Positions 47,395 to 59,600 of a stretch of 64,000 nucleotides of DNA are shown in pieces. Where the stretch lies: positions 1 to 64,000 of the forward strand of contig MEHQ01002735.1 in the NCBI GenBank assembly GCA_008828725.1, in the 5' to 3' direction. How positions within the stretch are numbered: position 1 is the first letter of the stretch; each line of letters starts with the position of its first letter. The notes beneath the pieces are model-generated. The model worked only from the letters and a program-made list of their open reading frames with translations, searched no databases and was not told where the DNA came from. Position numbers and translations under genes: made by a program. Source of the DNA: Saccharina japonica (lineage: Eukaryota; Sar; Phaeophyceae; Laminariales; Laminariaceae).

Positions 47395-47688
47395 GGGAGC
47401 GGCTACGGTAGAGGTGCACCATGTTTTTTCTGCCTTCTGAGGGTGGTGACTTATTATGGTCACTTAAGGAGCTCTATACCCCACCCTAAAACTGATTTTG
47501 GAGGAAATTAAAAGTGCTCCCCGGGTGATAAACCCCATGACTTACAGCAAGTAAGTATGGAACGAAAAATTTCGCAGCACAAAAAAAGTAAAATTCCGTC
47601 GATTTTGGGTTAAGGAGCCTTTAATAGGTCGTTCAGAAACAAAATCGGCCGAAAAGTGCTACGTACCTCTACCACCGTAGCACGCGTC
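47395..47688. mobile_element. CGATAGAG-family MITE, full copy
   Basis: GGCTACGGTAGAGGTGCACC ... CTACCACCGTAGCACGCGTC, with CTTCTGAGGGTGGTGACTTA and GGTTAAGGAGCCTTTAATAG inside. Confidence 0.75.
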
Positions 47689-47906
47689 TCCTCTTATTAA
47701 TGCCAATTATCCCGCAGGGTCTAAAAAAAGAGGGGTGGTTATTGGCGTTCTTCGCAACAGCAACTCCTCAAAAACATTCTCCCGCAGTTGCAGCTCCGTG
47801 AGGGGAAAAAAAACACGCATTGCCATATACGAGTATGCCTGGGAAAAAGTGTGTGCACTGGGACTACAACAGTAAGTAGTATTCCGTCGGGCGAGCCCGT
47901 AGGCCG

Positions 47907-48164
47907 TTGACGCGACAGTGCGACATAACCACTAATAGGGGGGGGGGGTCCCGTGTTTCTGGCCATGAACACAGTCACGAGGTGATCAACGCGGCCGTTG
48001 TCGGTTGGCGGCAGCAGCAGCAGCAGCAACAACAGGAGCTTGCCTATGAGCGGCATGGTACACAACAAGTAAAGTGCGAGACCCTCTGTTTTCAGGCAAA
48101 ACGCACCGTATCCGCCGATCATGGCTGGCTGTCTGTGTTCCATCCAGCAGTGTGCATGCATTAG
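47907..48164 (+). other. Small open frame with polyglutamine
   Basis: 85 codons with eight Gln followed by ELAYERHGTQQVKCETLCFQ. The reverse strand carries a longer open frame (182 codons) that is partly a CTG-run artefact. No homology recognised, no matching splice phase to the GH114 gene. Confidence 0.15.
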
Positions 48165-48710
48165 GAGAGTGTTGCGTTGGGTTTGAGGACCTCTCACGCG
48201 CATGTATGTTATTAACTTAGTGCTTGCCCTGTGATCTCGGTTCTCCTGGAACATTTTGTCTTGTGTTGGCGGTGCTCTCTCATCCACGCTCTAATATAAC
48301 TTGCCCTGTGATCTCAGGCCTCTTGGAACATTGTTATGTGTTGGACGAGCATTTTGCCAACTGCGCATGATTAAAGTAGGCATAGACGAAGGTACATACA
48401 TGCGAGGACTTGCTACGTAAAGAGTACGAGCAGTTTGTTGCGCTTCCTTCTTTTGCGTTCGAGCGATATTGCTATACCCTGGGAGCTTTGGTATGTTGTC
48501 TGCACGATATAGCTGCGTTGTATTTGGGGGCTCTACTACTTGCCTGCGATGTGGAGCTTTATACCGTCGAGTGTAGGTGGAGTTGTTACCTATATTAATA
48601 GTAGTAGTACGATAATCGCGAGTCGACGAGGAAACCACAAAAACTACGTAGTAGTGCTGATGATGAACGCTCATTGACGAGATACGAATGAAGGCACGTG
48701 GACGCATGCC

Positions 48711-48975
48711 ACGTACGGTAGAGATGCACCATGTTACAGCTCGCGTACGGTAGAGAGTAGAGAGGCTCACAGCACTCACTTGAGGAGGTCTATACTAATA
48801 CTAAGTCATTACTAAGTCACCTAAACACTGACTTTGGAGGAAAACAGATGCTCTATTAATAATGTTACCCGATTAATAATCCCATCCATGGCCGATTAAT
48901 AAAACGACCAATTTTATTGCATCATTGCATCACATGAATGAAACTCCGACGAGTTTGGTTTGAGGAAAATCCACC
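48711..48975. mobile_element. CGATAGAG-family MITE, decayed copy
   Basis: ACGGTAGAGATGCACCATGT at the left, then ACACTGACTTTGGAGGAAAA and CGACGAGTTTGGTTTGAGG; right end absent. Confidence 0.5.
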
Positions 48976-51427
48976 CCAGCAGGTGTGCTATCGAAATCTT
49001 ATTATATTGGTTACAGTATACGGTACTAAATCGAAGCACTCTCTGGCGACGATAACATCATAATAACTGCAATAATACTATTATCAGCATCTGTGGAAGA
49101 CAGGTCGTAGATACCTATCGTAGATCCCGTACACGCATGCGCGAAAGGACACGTCACCGGTCAGGCAATATACGGTCCTGGGTCACGAGCGGTGTCACCC
49201 GTCATAGACGGCGTTGACCCGCCCCCAGGGCACTTTTGCCAAAACGGTGTCTAGTTCCGCCGCACCGAGCGTGGGCTCCCGCCCACGGTCAGAGAATAAG
49301 CTTTGGCGAGCTTTAGCATACCTCCTTGCTATATAGAGAAAGAGAAAGGTCTCAGTGTGCGTCCGCTGTGAAGACGATCGTCAAGGGACCTCAGCACGGT
49401 GACGCCCTCTCCGCTACGACTTCAGCTCCGCGACACCTGCCCAGCTCCAGCCTCAGTTCGTACGAGTACCTGATCAGCAAGACCGTCTCCTCTACTTCGA
49501 CTTCGGCACCGCGTGAGAGACCACACATTTACACATCAGAGCGAAGCAAAAATATCTAGTTGCCGTAGATGACGTCATTATTAATAGAAACAAAATAATG
49601 TTTATACTCGTAGCGAGCTCGATTACAGCATCATACGCCATGAGATTCTATAATATATGTATTGTATCCCCGCCCCACCCATCACGTAAGTTCCTCTCGC
49701 GGTTTTTCCAAAAAAAGCCGCAATCCTTCCGCCAATTCGAAACCCCCGTCCAAAAACAAACACGACACCCACCCCACCCATGCCTTCTAGAATACTTGTA
49801 CACACGGCATAGATAGCTCTAAAGCTCTATGGTCTTGCCTCCGTCTTCTGTACCGCAGCTACAGCTATAAACTCAGCCGCTTCTCTCTCCTTGCCGCATC
49901 ATCCTCGAGTCTCCCTCTCTCACATGGCGCGGTACAGAATTTTTCAACAAAACAAAACGCAAGATCAACCGGGCTACAGCTGCAGCACACCACAGTTACC
50001 CATCCGCCCACCCCATCCGTCGTTGCGACGCTCTCCGGCATGGTGAATCCCGCCACCCACCAACCCCCAAGCAGCAAGAGCAGACTATCAAATAAGAACA
50101 AGGAACAAAAAAAAAAACGAAAAAACAATAAACAAAACGCGCAAACACACCGAGAGGGTGCAAAACGGCAACAACACCAACAACAACGACGAACACGAAC
50201 GAACGAACACTACTAGAATACTACTGTACGTCTATTATCTACGTATAAATAGTTACCTGGTCTTAAAATCAACAACTACTGCTACTACTACTCCCGACCG
50301 ACCGACTTGTCGGATACTCGTGACAATACCACCCCTCCAATGAATGCTTAGAAAAACCATACACTCCTATCGGTCCTAACCACCCCCTGCCTGCCTGCCT
50401 CCGGCCCATGAAAAGAGCCGACCATGCACAGCATCGTCACAATAAAACGCTCACCACCCCCCCCCCCCGGTCCACTGAGGGGTCGACGAGCACCGTTACA
50501 ACAACCAAGCCGATATATACCCGTCGTATGATCCGTATCCGACTAGGAAACCCGGGGATACAATCAGGATGTCCCCGGACCACACGCCACCACCAGAAAA
50601 CAAAATAAAACCCACTCACTACCAGAAGCCAAGCCGCCCACTTTCCATCTAGCTGTCCCCAACCGACATAAAACAACAAATCGATCTGCATATGTGTGCT
50701 GGCAAGCTTAAATCATCAAAACCTCCGCAGCACACAAACGACCGGTTGATCGGCGACGTGTGAACAGGAACTTAGGTATGGCGGCGGCCGAAGCGGGGGG
50801 GGGGCGGGGGGTAGGTGCGGCCCTTGAACAAGAAAGAAGACAACACAAAAAAAAACGTTCACCCTCTACGAGCTCTCTCTTCTTCGTCTTCCTCGTGTGC
50901 TTGCTCTCCTTCTGCTTACAACTCTCAGAAAAAAATATCTAATACACCGACCGGTGTTTTGTTACCAACCTCAAAATAAAAGTGGACTCCCAATTTCACC
51001 CCACTGTGACGACGCTAAACGCGACAGACAGCGCTCTCCATCCCTCCCCTGTCTTAGAGCGTTCTGCTAGATCCTGCCAGAGCCTGTATCGTATTCCTCC
51101 CGTCAGTGCACCCGTCTAGAACAAACAAACAAAAAATCGAACGAACAACGAGCAGGCCCCACAACACAAGCAGCAGCAACCAAACCAACACGAAACCAGA
51201 TCGAAACAAAACAAAAACAAGCCACCCCCAAAAAACAGAATAAATATCAAACCAATATCAAACCAACAAACAAATCAAAACGCACCGCACCGCACTCCAC
51301 CACAACCACCTAACCACCACTACCAACCAAAAAAACAACTAAACCCACTACTATGGCCCACGTTTCGTTTTTGTTTTGTTTTTGCCAGTATTTATCATGG
51401 TCTTCCCTTTCTCGCTCCTCCGCTCAG
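48976..51427. other. No gene firmly recognised; low-complexity A/C-rich sequence
   Basis: 49198-49560 is GC-richer with one 77-codon frame (possible exon, see 51428). 49600-51420 is rich in CAA, CCA and CCCC runs. Confidence 0.4.
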
Positions 51428-51459
51428 CACAAGCCTGAAACCGATTCCTCGAGCCGCGG
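51428..51459 (+). CDS. Possible distal GH114-gene exon (weak)
   Basis: CCTCCGCTCAG|CACAAG... to GCGG|GTGAGT is a phase-0 stretch HKPETDSSSRG that could follow exon 22, but an 7.7-kb intron would be needed. A competing candidate at about 49366-49511 (HGDALSATTSAP, then LSSYEYLISKTVSS) also has splice-like ends. Neither has homology I recognise. Confidence 0.2.
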
Positions 51460-54100
51460 GTGAGTGACTTTCCCCTGTGCCTTCCTGAAGCACGGGCCGG
51501 ACCGGACCGGACCGTACCCAAGACGTACGGCGTTTTTCTTCCTGGCCCCTTGCCTGCAATCGCTTAATGTATCATAAACCTGCCTTCACCAACTCACTAA
51601 ATGCACTGGTGCTACTGTTGCTGTTGCTACCGCTTTTACTGCTGCTGCCAGTGCAAGCTTTTTCTAGATCTAGTTCTACAATTCGCCGTTAGCCGTTAGC
51701 CATGACAGATGACAGGCCTGCCTCTTCTACGCACTATCTACTGAAATGTTATGTTCTACTTCTTCTGCAGTGACTAGTGCTAAATGTATCGACAGACCCG
51801 GGCGGCGAGTTGTTTAGACCTCGCCAATATATATCATCTTAGAGTGGTGAGAGCCCTAGCCCCTAGCCCCTAGCCTCATACCCCACCACTCTGCCAACCC
51901 TTCGCGACAAAAACAAACAGTAACAAAAGCAACCGAAGCAGAACCACTACCACCACCACTGCCAGCAACAGCGGCAGCAACAACAGCAGCAGCAGCAACC
52001 GCAGCAGCAGCAGCGGCTTCACGAGCAGCATGTTCTGTGACCACTCCTTGTTTCCCGACGTGCACAGGCAAAAGCATCGATCATCGAGACTACAGTAGGG
52101 GAAATCATGAAAACTTCGAACACATCGCTTACGCTTCGACGCCACCACCCCCGACACATGCCCCACCGTCATCCCAACCACCACCGGCACCACCTACACC
52201 ACTACCACCGCCGCTGTACTTGGCACCCAAAAGGCATCGCAGCACCTCACGTACTACCAATAGAACGCGATGATGTCGTTCCTAACGCGCACGTCTCTGC
52301 GAGCGGTGGCGGCGCATTGAAACCCGTTGGGGGGCGCGGAATAAACATTCTACTTTCGAGGCCCAAGGCAAGTCGAAGATTTCAACACACCGGACAGACA
52401 GCCGATCCCCTTCTTCGAGGGGCTTAGACGTTTCAGGACAAAGCAACATTCCTGATGTGTACGACCTGTATCTAGTGTAGGTCATGCTGCCCCAATGGTA
52501 CCGGGCGGAGGCCGTATTATCTGCACCATGTATAGCACATATTTCGTGGGCTAGGTCTGTACCAAAAACAGATACCATCAAGGAAGATTTGAGACCCAGA
52601 TGATCTACAGTAGATCAAGATATGTCCAGATCAACATCTGTCTCCGAAGATCTGTCCAGATCATGATCTATCTTCGGAGATCAATACGGGCAGACGGTTG
52701 CCCCCTCCCCCTTTTTCTTCCCTTGATGCCCTAGGGTAGCTAGGGGGGGGTCGACTCGAAGCCTCCCCTCGTCACCGAAGGTCAACAAAGTTAGCTCCTC
52801 TTACATACGTACTTTTTTCGGGTCCAAAGCTAAGATTGGTTCGAGGCTCCCTCCTAATGTGCATGGTGTATGTCTCCATTCAACAGGGGGGAGCCTACTA
52901 CTTGGATGTGCACGAATTAGCCCCCCCTCTCCCTGAGCGCCTGCCTTCCCCCCTTCCCCCCACCGACTCCGTCTCGAAAGGGATGCGTGGTCAATGGTCA
53001 AATGACTAAGGCAAGCAACAAATGAGTACGCCCTCCCCCCCCCACCGCCCCTGTAAATAGTATGTTGTCCTGTGATACGGTACCGCGTGAGGTCCTGCCG
53101 AGGCCTCCCGTGTCCCATCGCACCTCCTCGCCCCCTTGAGAGCCAAAACGCAAACAGCACGCCAGCATTTTATTGAATGCCAGCATATCCCCCACCCTCC
53201 CACCCTCTCTCCCTCCCTCCCTCTCCTACCGCTGCCAAAAAAAGCACTGGAAGAGTTTCAAAACTAACACACATCTTTTATCGTTCCCATAGTCATAATC
53301 GTACTTTTAATGGCAGCCTTTTTATCATTCGACGACCCCCCCCCCCCCCATTTCCGGATGCCGCCTCCGTCCACCGAACACCCTATTCCAGAATCGCCCC
53401 CTCTACCTGCAGCCAACCTGCTTGTCAAATGTCGTGGAACTCATCGACCCTGAGTGGTCATCTACCGACCAGTCTTCTACTGTACGCCGCCGCTATGATG
53501 CTCCTCTCCCTCGAGCCACTCTATTATCATTCGGTTCCCATGCCGCTCTAACGTGCACCCTCTAATCTATGATACCGCAGACACCACCCCCACCGCACAC
53601 GCACTTTTATTTTAATAAACCAACACGAGTCATGCCATCCAGAAAAAAAGGCAAAGCCGGTCAAGCCTACTGCTGCATACCGCTGTACTGTAAGCGCAAC
53701 ACAAGATAAGCGGCCTGCCCTGTATTACATATCATACCATAGCGGAGCTTGGTACGGGACTTGTCCCGGGATTTGTAACGGGACATACCACGGGACATGT
53801 CACGGGATATACCACATTTTAGACGTGGGTCCCCCATGAAAGACGTGAGACGACTACACCAAAAAAAAAAAAAAAAACGACGACGACGACGACGCATCAC
53901 AAATTCACCGCCGTCGACGCCAAAAGGCCTCCTGTGTCGATGGAAACCCTTCGAGCCCTCGCCTCCATGCCTGCGAAACCTGCAAAGCTCGGGCCCCTGC
54001 CGCACGTTGAGGTCAAGCGTACGACGCCGCCTTGCACTTCCGAAAATGGTTGACGACCATGGTGAGCCGAGCCCGTTGGAAGATCCGAATCCCAATCCGA
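51460..54100. other. Intergenic low-complexity sequence
   Basis: CAG/CAA runs at 51955-52020, GATCTAGATC-type words at 52590-52690, C-rich runs, poly-A with CGA repeats at 53860-53893. No gene recognised. Confidence 0.4.
52965..53048. repeat. Oligo-C-tailed dispersed repeat, copy 4
   Basis: CTCCGTCTCGAAAGGGATGC, GGTCAATGGTC, GACTAAGGCAAGCAACAAAT, GAGTACGCC, C-run; nearly identical to the copy at 42367. Confidence 0.75.
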
Positions 54101-54460
54101 AGACACGAACCCCAGTCCTCAGATTCGAATCTCAATCCAAAGATCCGAATGCGAATGTGAAGATCGCAATCCCAATTAGAAGATCAGAACCTCAATAAAA
54201 AAAAGGCCCGAATTCGAAACCCCCAAGATCATAATCTCAATCTCCGAGATCAGAATCTCAATCCGAATATCATAATCTCCATCAGGAGATCAGAATCCCA
54301 ATCCGAATGTCAGAATCCCAATCCGAACCATGATCCGATGATTGGGATCGTGTTCCCAATCAGAATCAGACTACGACGACGAGTCCGAATCCGATTATAG
54401 GAACCTTCATCCGATCAAGAGATTACATTCCAATTCCAATTAGAAAATCAGAACATTGGG
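54100..54460. repeat. AATCCGAAGATC word array
   Basis: Words AGATCAGAATCTCAATCCGA and CCCAATCCGAA repeated about fifteen times with irregular spacing. Confidence 0.75.
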
Positions 54461-54547
54461 GGCTCCGGCTCCGGCTGCGCGACTACCCTGAGGAACTCGC
54501 CAAGCGACAAAGATATCCTGTGGCATGGTAGAGAGCAGGGTAAGGTA

Positions 54548-55045
54548 CAGAAGGTAAGGGCCGGATAGGGTAGGGTAGGGTAGGGTAGGGTAGGGTAGGG
54601 GACAGGGCAAATATGATTAGGGTAGGGTAGGGTACGGTAGAGTAGGGTACGGTAGGGCAGGGTAGGGTAGGGTAGGGTAGGATACGATAGGATAGGGTAA
54701 ATATGACTAGGGTAGGGTAAGGTAGAGAAGGGCCGGATAGGGTAGGGTAGGGTAGGGTAGCGTAGGGTAGGGTAGGGTAGGGTAGGGTAGGGTAGGGTAA
54801 ATATGACTAGGGTAGGATAGGGTAAACATGACTAAGGTATAGAGTAGGGTAAGGTAGGGTAGGGTAGATAAGGGGTTAGGGTAAATATGATTAGGGTAGG
54901 GTAGGGTAGATTGAGTAGGGTAGGGTAAGGTGGGGTAGAACATGGTAGGGTAGGGACAAGGCTAATGGTAGGGTAAGGTGGGGTAGAACATGGTAGGGTG
55001 GGGACAAGGCTAATGTCAACTTGGTTAGGGTTAGGGTGGTACATG
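54548..55045. repeat. TAGGG pentamer array
   Basis: Long runs of GGTAGGGTAGGGTAGGG interrupted by AAATATGA(C/T)TAG and similar; two TTAGGG units at 55022-55035. Downstream of the TPS-TPP stop codon. Confidence 0.9.
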
Positions 55046-55549
55046 TGTCGTGGAAAGCGACAGTGGCGCGGGAGGGCAAAGAGGCGCCGTTGTTGATTAC
55101 CTGGTACAATGTTTCGGGCGACGGGCTGCAACGGTAAAATACCATTTCCGACGGTAACATACTTTTATTTTTTCCAACAGAAACATTATAATTTCCAACA
55201 GAAAAACTATAATAATCTTAACAGTAATTTACGACGGTAATACTACTACAGTAATAGTCAGTGGGGTACAGCAGGGTACGGTAAAGGTGGCGCGGAGGGG
55301 CAAAGGAACATACTTATTGAATCAGTAGCAAAGGGCCACAACATAACTACAGCATGGATCCGACAAAAATTACAAGCAAACAACACGTCAACAAAGAGCC
55401 GCAAAAAAGAAAAAGAAAAGAAAAATACCCGGCAAATGTTACACAAACAAAATCAGAAAAAAAAAAAATAACAACCACAACAACAACAGGTAGAATAAAA
55501 AAGCACAAATAGCACGACATGTACCACTACAAAAAAAAAAAGTGCAGTT

Positions 55550-55846
55550 TCAAAACACGTGCCTGGGCTTGCCGCCAATGGTGAACGAATGCCGCCGTAC
55601 AACAGGAACCCCTGGTCCCACATTCATCGCCCGCACACCGGACGAAACCCCGTTCACGGAATCAGCCGCTTCCGCTCGGGCTATCCCTTCCGCCACCCTA
55701 TTCATGTGGCCCATGACGGATGACGCGTTTCCGGTGGAGGCGGCGCGAAGCGAGCGGGTAGGGGACACGGAGAGCTCTCCCCGGGCTTCCATGAGAAGCG
55801 CGTGCGGGAAGACCCTGGAAATCTGCGCCGTTTCGCGGCGCGTGGG
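55550..55846 (-). CDS. TPS-TPP probable last exon, C-terminal extension
   Basis: A good acceptor (CTATCTCTACCCGATGCGCAG at its upstream side) is followed by 98 codons in the required phase 0 and a TGA at 55550-55552. Contents include ELSVSPTRSLRAAS, VMGHMNRVAEGIARAEAADS and a final RRHSFTIGGKPRHVF with a basophilic-kinase-like RRxS site. No family match recognised; it could be non-coding. Confidence 0.45.
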   Translation of the reverse strand, partial: PTRRETAQISRVFPHALLMEARGELSVSPTRSLRAASTGNASSVMGHMNRVAEGIARAEAADSVNGVSSGVRAMNVGPGVPVVRRHSFTIGGKPRHVF

Positions 55847-56587
55847 CTGCGCATCGGGTAGAGATAGATGCGCAGAGGCAAGCGGGAGAACAGGTCGCCG
55901 ACGGAGAAAGAGAGAGGGAGAGACGGAAAACGCGGTTTCAGGTTAATAAAAGTGGAAGGTGAGGTGCGCGCGGGATGCCAGCACTTAAGTATAGGTGTTG
56001 GTGGTGGTGGTGGTGGTGGTGGAACTTCTCGAACGTCACGTTATCTTACGCTCCCCTCCCCACCCCACCCCACCCCAAGTCTCCCAACAATCGAAATACC
56101 CCCCCCGCGCGCGCTCCACGCCCCCCTGCACACCCCACCCCACTCTACCTGGTCGGTGAACACCTGACGTGCTGTACCTCAGCGCTGTCGGCATGCGAGG
56201 GTGGCCATACGACTACGGCCACGCATGACAATGAGTACACCCCCCCTCTCCTCCCCTCACCATGCAAGCCAAGGTCCTGAGCATTCCCCCACGCCACGCT
56301 ACCCTACCCCATCCCGCCCAACAATCAAACAATCACCCCCTCCCCTCCCTCCCTCCTCAGCATGTGACCCCAAGGTCCTAAACACCCTAGCCTCCACACC
56401 ACCCCACCCTACCTCCCCCATAGAATTGACAACAAAAACACACCCCTCCCCTCCCCTCCCCCTCCCCCTCTCCCCCTCACCATACGAGCCAAGGTCCTGA
56501 GCAGAGACACCACTGCGTCGACCCCAGGCAGCCAAGCGCTCGCGTCGGACGGCTTGCTTCCCACCGTCACCGTCAAGAAGGACGCCA

Positions 56588-56638
<51 letters not shown>

Positions 56639-59600
56639 TTTGCTTCGGCTTCGCCCCGGACCCTTGGCCTAAGCATGGGGTACGATTCTCCTTGCCAGCA
56701 CCGACGGCGCTAGTAGGGGAGTAGTCTTGCTGGGATGAGGACGGCGTCCCTTCGTATGACTGGGCGCGGCGATCAAGCGGGTATGTACAGACCAAGGGGG
56801 TATATACAGATCAAGGGGGGAATATACAGACCAAGGGGGTATATACAGACCAAGGTGGTATCTACAGACCAAGGGGGTATATACAGACCAAGGAGGTATA
56901 TACAGACCAAGGGGGTATATACATGCCAAAGGGGGTATATGCATGCCAAAGGGGGTATATACATGCCAAAGGGGGTATATACAGGACAAGGGGGTACATA
57001 CAGACCAACGGGGTAATATATACATATAGACCAAGGGGATATATTCAGCGCGAAAGCAGGGAAGGGTAAGGCAGGGCCAAGAGCCAGGGTAAGGACGGGA
57101 GAACGGGCAGGGTCATGGTCAGGACAGGAAAACGCGCGTGCGTGGAAACAGGATCGGGACACGAGCTAGCATAGGGGGAGGCAGAGGTTTTCAAGTGAAG
57201 GTGGCACGATGGGGTCGTATATAGCGTGCGTGACACGCTGAAGGCGAGGGAGACAATGGTTAACGCGGCCAGTCGCGAAATGGAAAGCACAACGGCAAGA
57301 GGACCGTTTTAGCTCTTTTTTTCGAGAGTATACAAAAAAGTATATAGGAGAAAGGGAGTGGTCGAAGAAGTGCTCGAGATCCATCAAATCATCGCATGCG
57401 CATGCGTTGCCTTTTTCTGGGCTTAACCCGTTTAGGCATGCTGCTTATTAGGACTTCACGCCCGTTGTGGGGGGAAATCACTTGGAATTAGAGTCAGATA
57501 TTAGGTTTATAATGGAATTAGAGTGCACTATTAATAATTGTAGAAGGGCCAATGTTCTAATTTTGGTGATAAAACAACTGAAAAAAAAAGTTTTGAATTT
57601 GATTCCTGACACAAATCCCAACCCGTCGTAGTTTTTTAGAAAATTGTTACGTACAAAAACTTCAGCTGTACACGACCGATTGAGCGGTTGAAAGCTCAAC
57701 TTTGCGAAGTGCGTGATACTGCCTGATACGCCAGGCACGCTTGTCGGGCTAATATCATAAAACCCAAATACCAAGTAAAACAAAACTGAAAAAAAAAACA
57801 TTTGTTTTCATTTATACCCGTACGTAGTTTTTTTTTCCTTTTATTCCGACACGGTGGCGAGAGTGGCGAGTGTGAATCCGTTTTCTCTCTTCTTCGTTTA
57901 TTGCCCCTGAGTGACCGAAAAACAAGACCCACCTTGACGGCGATAAACATGTCCTCGTCGCTGACATCGTCCCCGACGCAGAGACAGAACCGGCCGGAGC
58001 TAGGCTGATCCTCCATTGCGGCCCCTTCTGGGCCCCACCCCATCCTGGAGAAGACCATGTGGACAAAGTTGCCCTTGCTCGAACCTCTAGCTCGAACCTA
58101 AACAAACAAAAACGGCATAAAAAAGAAACGAAAAAAGTACGTAGCGTTTAAGGTAAGAAGCTGAATATACGTAGAAGAAACAAAATACAAAAAGCTAAAA
58201 AAAAAGGGGGGGTCAACACAACAGCAGTACTAAAAAATATGTTTTTTTCAAGTTTTAAAAGAGTTAAAAAAAGTGTTGCATTAAAACTTGAAGGAAATAC
58301 GAAAAAAAAGTATTTTGACACACACGAATACTGAAATAATGGACCAACACACAAAAATATACCTGGTAAAAAAAAAAACGACAGAAAAATTGATCAAATC
58401 ATGGAACAAACCTCAAGGTAAGCCCCACCGCCGCCTTGCGCGGAGTTCCGGCCCTCCTCGTGGGTGATGTCGATAGCACCGCAAGCCTCAGACGCTACGG
58501 AGGACGAGCGAGTCGAGCAGGAGAGCGCGTTGCTCTCGCCCCCCCCAATGCAGCTGGCCATCACACCCCCCACCCCCGCCACCCCTCCCATGGCGACGCC
58601 TTCGACGGCGGTGGCGGATGTGCTCGAGGAGCAGAGCACATCCGTCAGCTCATCCTGTAGCTGTTTCGCCTGCTCAGACAAAAAGATGGCACAGCATGGT
58701 ATGGCATGGCATGGCATGAGAGTCCGCCATCACAACCAATATATACCAGGCATACCAAAATACAAGCAGCAACACAGGAAACAATGAAACACTATACAGT
58801 ACAGGACACCTAATAATAAACAGGAAATATGGCCCAGGCTGGATTTCTTATTTGAGAGAGGGTGCTTTCTACACTAATTCCAAGATAACGACTCCCGAAT
58901 TTATTATTTTCCTTCAAATCTCAGCCTGGCTTTCTTGCTGTAGCCTGTTTCTTGTACTGTCTACCAACATCAGCAACAGCAACAGCAATAACCACACCAC
59001 CAACAAAAACGCCAGCATGTAGAGTGAGCTGAAGTCTTGCCTGCATTACGCCAAATTCCGGCTCTGCATTCCCGTAGTGCCATAGCATCGCGGTTCCTTT
59101 CTCCTCCATGTACGACCCGTGGGTGTGCAGCTTGTATTTATCAAAATCGTCGGTTCGCCACGGCAGGAAAACAAAAAAGCGCAGCATTCGTTCGGTCAAT
59201 TCACAGCAACATCGCCTGTATACTGCCAGTATACTGCCAGTTATCAGTGTACTGCCAAAGGCGCAGCATTCGTTCCGTCAACTCACAGCAATATCATAAT
59301 ATACTGCCAGTTACGCGAAACAGTTATCAGTATACTGCCAAAAAAGCAGCATTCGTTAGGTCAACTTACAGCAATATCATAATGTGCTGCCAGTATACTG
59401 CCAGTTACGCGAAGCAGTAGTCACTATACGGCCAGTGTATTGCCAGTTACGCAAACCACTTATCAGTATACTGCCAGTAACGCGAAGCATTCATCTGATC
59501 AGATCACGGCAGTGAATAATCTACTACCAGGTACCAGTTATGCCCTGCAAATCACCTGCTCAACTCAACTCACAGCAACATCAAGGTACTGACACATTTC

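Noticed and set aside
47739-48287. 182-residue minus-strand open frame
   Set aside because: No motif; the central Leu run comes from a CAG repeat and the opposite strand is open as well.
54548-55045. A telomere
   Set aside because: The period is five bases, not six or seven, and coding exons lie on both sides of the array's region.
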